A DNA stretch of 64,000 nt from Caballeronia sordidicola (GTDB taxonomy: Bacteria; Pseudomonadota; Gammaproteobacteria; Burkholderiales; Burkholderiaceae): the NCBI RefSeq assembly GCF_001544455.2, contig NZ_FCOC02000013.1:124001-188000 (forward strand), in the 5' to 3' direction. A model generated the notes under the pieces. The model saw only the letters and a list, made by a program, of their open reading frames with translations, made no database searches and was not told where the DNA came from. How positions within the stretch are numbered: the first letter of the stretch is position 1; each line of letters starts with the position of its first letter. Made by a program: the position numbers and the translations under genes. Shown piece after piece: positions 1 to 6,116 of the stretch.

Positions 1-2
1 TC

Positions 3-578
3 GCCATGACGACCAGCAGGTTCGAATCCTTGCAGGCTGCATCGCCGGCGTTAGAGACAACTTTCCCCGATGGTCCATTTGGCGCGTCGATCGAAACAGC
101 AATGAGCGCGCTCGCTAGAAGGGACGCGTTGTCCGGCCAGGGAATACCGGTTATCCGCCTCACTCTCAGCGGCTTTGATACCCATCAGAACCAGCCGGTA
201 CAGCACGCGGCTTTGCTCAAGCAGCTATCGGAGGGATTGGCCGCCATTCGGTCGTCGTTGACCGAACTCGGCCAATGGAACAATACGCTCGTGATGACGT
301 ACTCCGAGTTCGGCCGCGGGCCCCGCGAAAACGAAAGCAATGGTACGGATCACGGCACGGCCGCGCCGCATTTCGTCATGGGCGGCGGTGTGAACGGTGG
401 ATTGCACGGCGAAGCGCCCGCGCTCGCGCGGCTCGACGGTAACGGCAATCTTCCAGTGAGCGTGGACTTCCGCCAGATGTATGCGACCGTCCTTGGACCC
501 TGGTGGGGCATGGACTGCGCCGCAATCCTCGGCGGCAGGTTCCAGACGCTGCCGTTATTACGCGCCCGGGCGGCCTAG
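3..578 (+). CDS. DUF1501 family protein, C-terminal part (5' end outside window)
   Basis: This frame is open from the left edge, so only the C-terminal ~191 residues are present. It matches the end of the DUF1501 family, secreted proteins with a sulfatase/alkaline-phosphatase-like fold and no settled function. Recognisable parts are SGFDTHQNQ, followed by a helix, then VMTYSEFGR and NGTDHGTAAPHFVMGGGV, where Asp/His residues of the family's putative metal site sit. The gene usually follows a DUF1800 gene, which would lie to the left. The stop overlaps by 4 bp the end of the convergent gene on the other strand. Family assignment is firm; function is unknown. Confidence 0.85.
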   Translation, partial: AMTTSRFESLQAASPALETTFPDGPFGASIETAMSALARRDALSGQGIPVIRLTLSGFDTHQNQPVQHAALLKQLSEGLAAIRSSLTELGQWNNTLVMTYSEFGRGPRENESNGTDHGTAAPHFVMGGGVNGGLHGEAPALARLDGNGNLPVSVDFRQMYATVLGPWWGMDCAAILGGRFQTLPLLRARAA

Positions 579-1411
579 CGGACCAGCCAGGTGATCCACA
601 GCTTGCGGATCGGCGTAAGCGCGATGCGCTGGTGCAGGACCTGAAAATTCTCGCGTTCGATCTCATCGAGTAAAGCCAGCGATAACGCCGCGTGCGAGCG
701 CAACACGCGCTGCGTCGGGCGTTCGTCGGCGGGAATCGCTGCCAGCGCCTGGTTGAGCGCGTCACGGGCGCGGCCCGTCTGAAAGCGCATGAGTTCGATA
801 AACGCGTCGCTGTATTTGCGGTTGATCAGATCGGCGGCCGTGACGCCATGGCGCTGCAGTTCATCTATAGGCAAATAGATGCGGCCATGACGCGCGTCGT
901 CGCCGATATTCTCCACGCGCTCGGCAAGCATCAGTGCCGATCCAAGCGCCATCGCCCAGTTTGGGGCGTCTTCGGGGCGGCGTGCGGTGGCGCGCGCGAC
1001 GATCGCGGCAAACGCGCCGCCCGCGTTATCCAGATAACGCCGAAGACCGGCCCAGTCCATATACCGCGCTTGCTCCAGATCGAGTTCGAAGCCATCGACC
1101 ATGTTGTCGATGTATCCGCGGCCTTCATTGTCCAGAACGGGCGTCGCGGCCTGATGGGCGGCAATGGCTTTCGTGACCGGATGCATCGGCTCACCACCAA
1201 AGAGGCTCGCCAGTTCCTTCTGCCACCATGCGTGTTTTGTCCGGCCGATGGTCGGATCGCTTGTTTCCCTGGCCGTTTCCTCGAGTTCGCGGCGCAAGGC
1301 GTGGAGTGCGGTCAGAAGCGCCTGCTTCGAAGCTGGCGCGCGGCGCAGTGCGTAGTAAGTGCTGGAGCCATCGGGTGCGGCTTTTTGCTGGCAATAGTCG
1401 TCGAAGTTCAC
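575..1411 (-). CDS. Squalene/phytoene synthase family protein
   Basis: A predicted all-alpha prenyltransferase of the squalene/phytoene synthase family, which condenses two prenyl diphosphates head to head. With the GTG start at 1411 it has 278 residues, the usual family length, and begins VNFDDYCQQKAAPDGSSTYYAL. The two Asp-rich regions are visible as DNMVDGFELDL and ENIGDDARHGRIYLP. The frame stays open to an ATG at 1600, but a terminator for the upstream gene lies at 1456-1482, inside that extension. The start is therefore almost certainly downstream of it. There is no strong ribosome-binding site before the GTG. No hopanoid or carotenoid genes are adjacent, so the product cannot be named. 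Confidence 0.8.
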   Translation of the reverse strand: MNFDDYCQQKAAPDGSSTYYALRRAPASKQALLTALHALRRELEETARETSDPTIGRTKHAWWQKELASLFGGEPMHPVTKAIAAHQAATPVLDNEGRGYIDNMVDGFELDLEQARYMDWAGLRRYLDNAGGAFAAIVARATARRPEDAPNWAMALGSALMLAERVENIGDDARHGRIYLPIDELQRHGVTAADLINRKYSDAFIELMRFQTGRARDALNQALAAIPADERPTQRVLRSHAALSLALLDEIERENFQVLHQRIALTPIRKLWITWLVR

Positions 1412-1455
1412 GGCAATGGAGTGAAGACGGCGCGAAGCCGAAAAGTCCCGCCCAG

Positions 1456-1482
1456 AAAAAAAGCCATTGAAACTCAATGGCT
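1456..1482 (-). terminator. Rho-independent terminator after the transglutaminase pair
   Basis: A perfect 9-bp inverted repeat (AGCCATTGA / TCAATGGCT, 3-nt loop) is followed on the minus strand by seven T residues. It closes transcription coming from the transglutaminase gene ending at 1660, and separates it from the synthase gene that starts at 1411. Confidence 0.85.
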
Positions 1483-1659
1483 CTGGCCGTTCTGGCGTGA
1501 GGACGAGTAGGGGAGGACGGTTAGTCTGTTGTGCCTGCGCGTGTTCTGGTCCCGCGCGAGTTTCCGGGCGAATTATCACCCGGATGGGAATGTGCTGCAA
1601 GGCGCAAGTACCTGCGCAGAAACAGCGGCGTCTCAGCGCGAGCTACTTGGCATTCCGAA

Positions 1660-2475
1660 TCAAACACGTGCTTCCTCCGGCTCGCAAATGACATCGAATT
1701 TAAGCAGGGCCGTAGGCCCGAAAGTATTGCTGATCGCTACATCCGCCGCATCGCGGCCACGCGCCATCAACACGCGTCCGATCCGCGGCGCGTTGTTGCG
1801 TGGATCGAAAGTCTGCCAGCTTGCGCCGATATATGCCTCGAACCACGCCGCGAAATCCATCGCGGCGTAAGGCGGAGGAAGGCCGACGTCGCTGATATAA
1901 CCCGTGCAGTATCGCGCCGGAATGTTCATGGCCCGGCACAGCGTCACGGCCAGGTGCGCAAAGTCGCGGCAGACGCCCTGACGCTCCTGATAGGCTTCAA
2001 AGGCGGTTTTCGTGGGCCGTGCGTGCGCGTAGTTGAAGACAATGTGGTTGTGCACGAAATCGCAGATCGCCTGCACGCGCGCCCGTCCCGGCGGCGTATT
2101 GCCGAACTGCTTCCACGCGAAGTCGGAGAGCAGATCGGTCTCGCAATAACGGCTGCCCAGCATGAACACGAGGCACTCGTTTGGCAGATCTTCCACCGGG
2201 TGCTGTTCGCCGTTCGGCCCGGGCTGCTCGAATTCGCCCGATACCTCCAGCAGCGCGGACGTCGACAGCGATATGCGTCCCGCCGGCGCGACGAGCCGGC
2301 TGCACAGGTTGCCGAATCCATCGCGATACTGCGAGATCGGCACCGGCGGATCGACTGTCAGCACGTCGGCCAGCAACACCTGCGGCGCAAACGTGAAATG
2401 CGTGTTCAACATGAGCAGCATGGGTGTCGGTTGCGGACACTCATAGACCAGTTCGTAGCCAACGCGGAGTTTCAT
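1660..2475 (-). CDS. Transglutaminase-like domain protein (BTLCP type)
   Basis: A 271-residue cytoplasmic protein with an N-terminal beta domain and a transglutaminase/cysteine-protease core. The catalytic Cys is in GVCRDFAHLAVTLCRAMNIP and the Asp region is WQTFDPRNN. The position that often carries the catalytic His in a HAW motif reads DFAAWFEAY here. Nucleophile and Asp are therefore clear, while the usual His is not at that place. This may be normal for this subfamily or may mark altered chemistry. It lies 37 bp downstream of a second transglutaminase gene on the same strand, and the two are probably cotranscribed. Substrates of these bacterial proteins are generally unknown. Confidence 0.85.
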   Translation of the reverse strand: MKLRVGYELVYECPQPTPMLLMLNTHFTFAPQVLLADVLTVDPPVPISQYRDGFGNLCSRLVAPAGRISLSTSALLEVSGEFEQPGPNGEQHPVEDLPNECLVFMLGSRYCETDLLSDFAWKQFGNTPPGRARVQAICDFVHNHIVFNYAHARPTKTAFEAYQERQGVCRDFAHLAVTLCRAMNIPARYCTGYISDVGLPPPYAAMDFAAWFEAYIGASWQTFDPRNNAPRIGRVLMARGRDAADVAISNTFGPTALLKFDVICEPEEARV

Positions 2476-2512
2476 GGGAGGTGCCTTTTGCTATGAACTA
2501 TGAAAGAAGACG

Positions 2513-3439
2513 TCACTGGTTCTCGGTCACGCTGACCTCGACATCGAGGCTTCGAAACGATCCTGGCTCGCCATTCCAGGTTCCCCACAGTGGCAGGGCC
2601 TGATGGTGATCCCAGGCGACCGCGACGCGGATCAGATGACGATTGCCAACAATGCTGTTGGTAGGATCGAAATCCACCCAGCCCGCGCCCGGCAGATAGA
2701 TCTGCAGCCACGCGTGCGTCGCGCCGCCGCCGCGCGTGGCGTCGCGTTCCGGCACGAAGATGTAGCCGCTGACAAAGCGCGCCGCAAGCCCGAGCGATCG
2801 CACCGCGTCCATCATCAGCACCGCAAAATCGCGGCAACTGCCGCTGCGCAAACGCAACGTGTCGGCGGGGCGATTCACGCCTTTTTCCGTGCGCCGCACG
2901 TACTTGAAATCGTCGTTGATCTCCTGCGTCATTGCCCGCAGGAGCGCCATCGTGCCGATACTTTCACCCGGCGCGACAAACCGCCGTGCCCACGCGTCGA
3001 CGTCGCTGTCCGGTTCCGGGCGATTGCGCGCATTAACCAGATCCGATGCTTCCTCGTTCGTGTACGCGAAGGGAAACGTGAGCGCATAGCGCTCCAGCGC
3101 GTAGTCCGGTTGCGGCGACTCGAAATGCTCCAGCGTGACCTCGCTTTCGAAAGTCAGTTCGGTCGCCTGCGTGTCGAATGTGGCGACGGCCACCGAGTTA
3201 TCGAAGACGTCGTGCAGCCAGCGCAGCCGCGCCGGCTCGGGCGTGATCTTCAACTGCGTGGTAACCAGCCGCAGATCGTGGCTGGACCTTGGCCTGAACA
3301 TCATTCGATGCTCGCCGAAATCGACCGGCTCCGAGTATCGATAAATACTCGTATGCCGGACCGTAAAGCGTTGCGGCTCTTTCACCTGATGACTCGTCCC
3401 AAATGCAGGCCGGGGAGCCGGTCGGCGCCGTGCGAGCAC
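2513..3439 (-). CDS. Transglutaminase family protein with N-terminal beta domain
   Basis: Up to 308 residues. The N-terminal ~100 residues (RFTVRHTSIYRYSEPV onward) form the bacterial transglutaminase N domain. The core follows, with all three catalytic residues: Cys in GSCRDFAVLMMDAVRSLG, His in GATHAWLQIYLP and Asp in GWVDFDPTNS. Proteins of this kind are often found beside alpha-E and circularly permuted ATP-grasp proteins, which are absent here. The gene starts with GTG at 3439. A GTG at 3385 would remove 18 unconserved residues and is an equally good start. It is the first gene of a two-gene unit with the paralogue at 1660-2475. Confidence 0.87.
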   Translation of the reverse strand: MLARRRPAPRPAFGTSHQVKEPQRFTVRHTSIYRYSEPVDFGEHRMMFRPRSSHDLRLVTTQLKITPEPARLRWLHDVFDNSVAVATFDTQATELTFESEVTLEHFESPQPDYALERYALTFPFAYTNEEASDLVNARNRPEPDSDVDAWARRFVAPGESIGTMALLRAMTQEINDDFKYVRRTEKGVNRPADTLRLRSGSCRDFAVLMMDAVRSLGLAARFVSGYIFVPERDATRGGGATHAWLQIYLPGAGWVDFDPTNSIVGNRHLIRVAVAWDHHQALPLWGTWNGEPGSFRSLDVEVSVTENQ

Positions 3440-3646
3440 ACTGCCGCTTTCGGAACCTGTTTGCTGAAATCCATGTGAACCCTTTTATTGCGGCGGCCGG
3501 ACGATCCAGCCGCCTGAATTCAGGATACACGAGACAGTTCCGGCGAAAGAATTCGTTTGCGACCCGGTGCGTGGAGTTTTTGTCCGCAATGCGACGCGCG
3601 TAGCGCAAGCCGCGCCGTGAACCGGCGCATAGCGGGCAAATTTGCC

Positions 3647-4426
3647 TTATGCGAGGACGGGAGCGGTAATGAGCGGCGTGTGGGCGTTGGCGTGCAGATC
3701 GATACGTCCGATCCTCAGTCGCGCGATCAGGTCGCGCGTCAGCATTGCCGCGTGCGCACTCGCCGATGTTGCTGGCGCGGCGGCGAGCGTCAATGCAACG
3801 AGCGCATGCACGTCCTGACGCGCGATGGCATCGAGTAGCGGTTCGATGGCGGGTTCGACGGCGGGTTCGACGGTGTCACGCACATCAGACGTGTTATCCG
3901 GACGATCGCGCCGGTCGTCGCGCACGCGGTCTTTTGCCCGATGCACGATCTGCCGGCAATGCGCCGCGCTCCGGTTCAGGATGCTGGCGATGCTCGCATA
4001 GTCCTCGTCGAACGCTTCGCGCAGCAAAAACGCGGCGCGTTCTTCCGCCGAAAGACGCTCGAACACGCGGCGCATTCCGTACGATAAATCGGACGTACGC
4101 TCGGCCAAAGCCTGCGCGGACGGCACGTTATCCCCGAGCAGGAAATCGATTTCGTCCACGAGCCGCGAGTCCCGCGCCTTACGCCGCAACCGGTCGATAG
4201 CCATGCGTTTTGCGACCGTCGTGAGCCACGCCGCCGGCGTATCGAGCGTATCCGCAGCGCTCGCCCGCTGATGCAGATGCCATTTCACGAACGTGTCCTG
4301 GACGACGTCCTCGGCGTCCGCGCGCACGCCAAGAATCCGGTACGCGAGCGAGAAAAGCCGCGGGCGCGCGGCCTCGAAAATGGCGAGCTGCGCCCGATCG
4401 CGATGTGATTCGATATCCACGTTCAT
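3647..4426 (-). CDS. ECF41/SigJ-like RNA polymerase sigma factor
   Basis: A 259-residue sigma-70 family factor. Region 2 runs from about residue 18 to 85 (RPRLFSLAYRILG, DAEDVVQDTFVKWH, WLTTVAKRMAIDRLR). Region 4 spans about 113-170 (RLSAEERAAFLLREAF, EDYASIASILNRS, CRQIVHRAK). These are hallmarks of the ECF41 group, whose members carry a fused SnoaL-like C-terminal regulatory domain instead of an anti-sigma factor. Here the extension is only ~80 residues: a VEPAVEPAIEP linker, the typical domain opening LLDAIARQDVHALVAL, then unconserved sequence. It therefore looks shortened. The ATG at 4426 is preceded by AAGGAG at good spacing; an upstream start at 4546 is much less likely. The gene is divergent from a second clpP, and both carry the same promoter motif. 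Confidence 0.9.
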   Translation of the reverse strand: MNVDIESHRDRAQLAIFEAARPRLFSLAYRILGVRADAEDVVQDTFVKWHLHQRASAADTLDTPAAWLTTVAKRMAIDRLRRKARDSRLVDEIDFLLGDNVPSAQALAERTSDLSYGMRRVFERLSAEERAAFLLREAFDEDYASIASILNRSAAHCRQIVHRAKDRVRDDRRDRPDNTSDVRDTVEPAVEPAIEPLLDAIARQDVHALVALTLAAAPATSASAHAAMLTRDLIARLRIGRIDLHANAHTPLITAPVLA

Positions 4427-4467
4427 GCCTTTTCTCCTTGTTGCATTTATGACGTATGACGGTCTTT

Positions 4468-4494
4468 GACGTCCGTTACGCGGCAAACGTGACA
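4468..4494 (-). promoter_or_regulatory. ECF41-type promoter facing the sigma factor gene
   Basis: Read on the minus strand this is TGTCACG, 16 bases, then CGTC. The -35 heptamer lies at 4494-4488 and the -10 at 4471-4468. It closely matches the promoter known for the ECF41 group (TGTCACA-N16-CGTC). The predicted start of transcription near 4461 gives a leader of about 35 nt before the ATG at 4426. This implies autoregulation of the sigma factor. Confidence 0.75.
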
Positions 4495-4536
4495 GCCGGC
4501 GGAAAAAATATATCGCGGGCGACGGTATTGCGCTGG

Positions 4537-4563
4537 TGTCACGCACATACCGTCGCGCGCGTC
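4537..4563 (+). promoter_or_regulatory. ECF41-type promoter facing the second clpP
   Basis: On the plus strand: TGTCACG at 4537-4543, 16 bases, CGTC at 4560-4563. The heptamer, spacing and tetramer are identical to the opposite-facing copy at 4468-4494. The predicted transcript starts near 4570, about 40 nt before the clpP2 ATG at 4612. Confidence 0.75.
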
Positions 4564-4611
4564 ATACCGGATGGAATTCCCAAAACCGGAAACACCCAGG
4601 AACCGATAGAC

Positions 4612-5211
4612 ATGAACCCGTTGAACCTTGGTCTCGTACCGACCGTCATCGAGCAATCCGGACGCGGCGAGCGCGCCTACGACGTTTATTCGCGGCTGCT
4701 GCGCGAACGCATCATTTTCATGGTCGGGCCGGTGACCGACCAGACGGCGAGTCTTGTCGTCGCGCAGTTGCTGTTTCTCGAAGCAGAGAACCCGGAAAAG
4801 GACATTTCGCTGTATATCAACTCGCCGGGCGGCTCGGTCTACGACGGCATGGCGATTTTCGACACCATGCAGTTCATTCGCCCGGACGTATCCACGCTGT
4901 GCACAGGTTTTGCCGCCAGCATGGGCACGTTTCTGCTGAATGCAGGCGCAAAAGGCAAGCGCTATGCACTGCCGAACGCGCGCATCATGATTCACCAGCC
5001 ATCGGGCGGCTCGCAGGGCACGGCGGCGGATATTGCCATTCAAGCCGAGGAGGTGCTGCACCTGCGCCGCCGGCTGAATGGAATCATGGCCGAGCGCACG
5101 GGGAAAACCGAGGAGGAGGTCGCACGCGACACCGACCGCGATAATTTCATGTCGGCGCATCAGGCACAGGAATACGGTTTGGTCGATGAAGTGCTGCTGC
5201 AGCGCACTTGA
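4612..5211 (+). CDS. ClpP family serine protease, second copy
   Basis: A 199-residue ClpP peptidase, highly similar to the canonical clpP product encoded at 13143-13796. The catalytic triad is complete: Ser103 in GFAASMGTFLL, His128 in MIHQPSGG and Asp173 in the RDTDRDNFMS motif. The handle region with INSPGGSV is intact. It begins MNPLNLGLVPTVIEQ, so the ~20-residue N-terminal extension of the canonical copy is missing. The start at 4612 has a weak AGGA 12 nt upstream. The frame is open to 4456, but that part overlaps the promoter region. The gene stands alone behind an ECF41-type promoter and is followed by a strong terminator. It could form its own 14-mer or mix with the canonical subunit; sequence cannot tell. 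Confidence 0.93.
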   Translation: MNPLNLGLVPTVIEQSGRGERAYDVYSRLLRERIIFMVGPVTDQTASLVVAQLLFLEAENPEKDISLYINSPGGSVYDGMAIFDTMQFIRPDVSTLCTGFAASMGTFLLNAGAKGKRYALPNARIMIHQPSGGSQGTAADIAIQAEEVLHLRRRLNGIMAERTGKTEEEVARDTDRDNFMSAHQAQEYGLVDEVLLQRT

Positions 5212-5257
5212 AGCGGGTTCGGCGCGCAGGTCCGGCGCGCATTCGGCGCATTAACGA

Positions 5258-5293
5258 CGAAGCCCCGCGGCTTTTGCCGCGGGGCTTCGTTTT
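5258..5293 (+). terminator. Rho-independent terminator after clpP2
   Basis: A 14-bp perfect stem (CGAAGCCCCGCGGC paired with GCCGCGGGGCTTCG) with a TTTT loop is followed by TTTT. It lies 46 bp past the clpP2 stop and just before the 3' end of the convergent tRNA-Leu gene. Confidence 0.9.
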
Positions 5294-5298
5294 CAATC

Positions 5299-5385
5299 TG
5301 GTGCGTGAGGTCGGACTCGAACCGACACGACATTGCTGCCGTCAGGACCTAAACCTGGTGCGTCTACCAATTTCGCCACTCACGC
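5299..5385 (-). tRNA. tRNA-Leu (TAG anticodon)
   Basis: On the minus strand this 87-nt gene starts GCGTGAGTGGCGAAATTGG, ends CTCACGCACCA with encoded CCA, and has a long variable arm as expected for Leu. The anticodon loop is TTTAGGT, giving anticodon TAG. The acceptor stem GCGTGAG/CTCACGC and the T arm GTCGG-TTCGAGT-CCGAC pair perfectly. Confidence 0.95.
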
Positions 5386-5535
5386 GTGTCTTTTCCGGTG
5401 ACTCGACTCATGAACGTCGTCATGAAAGCCACTGAGCCCGGCATTCTAACCGAATCGATCGCCAATGTCTGCACGGCGGCGCTTTCGATGCGAACAGCCC
5501 GAAGCCCGACGCGGTTCCACGCGTAACAATCTACA

Positions 5536-5564
5536 TTGCATACAAACAACGACCTGCCTACAAT
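5536..5564 (+). promoter_or_regulatory. Sigma-70 promoter of the DUF2946-TonB-PepSY operon
   Basis: TTGCAT at 5536-5541 and TACAAT at 5559-5564 are separated by exactly 17 bp, in a locally AT-rich stretch. The first gene downstream starts at 5610. I see no clear metal-regulator box beside it. Confidence 0.65.
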
Positions 5565-5609
5565 CGCAACTCATTCCTGTTTGTCTGCGTATCGGCAACT
5601 TTCACGCCC

Positions 5610-6005
5610 ATGAACCGCACTTCGCGCAATCGCTTTGTTGCATGGCTCGGCATTGCCGCCATGTGGCTTGCCATTGTCGCGCCGGTGATCAGCCAGACGC
5701 TGGTCTCGCACGAAGCGCGGTTCAACCTGATCGCGGCGCTGTGCTCGGTCGATACGCCGCGACACACTCAAAGCGCGTCGCCGGTGCCGGACGAACACGC
5801 CGGCCATCACATGGCAGGCGATACCTTCGACGCCTGTTCGTACTGTGGACTGCTCGCGCACAACGTACCGCTTGCCTCGGCGCCACCGGCCGCGCTCGCG
5901 CGGGTCGAACGCGTCACGCGCCTTGCCGCCGAGCCGATCGTGCGCGCGGTACATGTCAAGTCGTTCAACGCCGCGTCACCGCGCGCGCCTCCCATCGTTT
6001 CCTGA
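5610..6005 (+). CDS. DUF2946 family protein
   Basis: A 131-residue protein with an N-terminal signal or membrane segment (FVAWLGIAAMWLAIVAPVISQ) and the family's conserved DACSYCGLLAHN motif at about residue 73. A His-rich stretch (EHAGHHMAG) precedes that motif. DUF2946 genes are regularly found next to TonB-dependent copper receptors and PepSY proteins, as here. A periplasmic copper-handling role is inferred from this and from the paired Cys and the His. It is the first gene of the operon, 111 bp upstream of the receptor start. No biochemical function is established. Confidence 0.82.
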   Translation: MNRTSRNRFVAWLGIAAMWLAIVAPVISQTLVSHEARFNLIAALCSVDTPRHTQSASPVPDEHAGHHMAGDTFDACSYCGLLAHNVPLASAPPAALARVERVTRLAAEPIVRAVHVKSFNAASPRAPPIVS

Positions 6006-6116
6006 AGTCCGTCGTCAGAGCCAGTCTGCCGTGATCTCGCGCGCCGTTTGAGCGTTCATTCGAACGCGTTCGTCCGGCTGGACCGGCTCTCGTCCACTCA
6101 TTCAGGATTTTCTTCG

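Noticed and set aside
1412..1600. Upstream extension of the squalene/phytoene synthase gene to an ATG at 1600
   Set aside because: The extension runs through the perfect terminator hairpin of the preceding gene and has no family-like sequence.
3874..3880. Another TGTCACG heptamer, inside the sigma factor gene
   Set aside because: At 16-base spacing the next tetramer is TCCG, not CGTC, and it lies within coding sequence.
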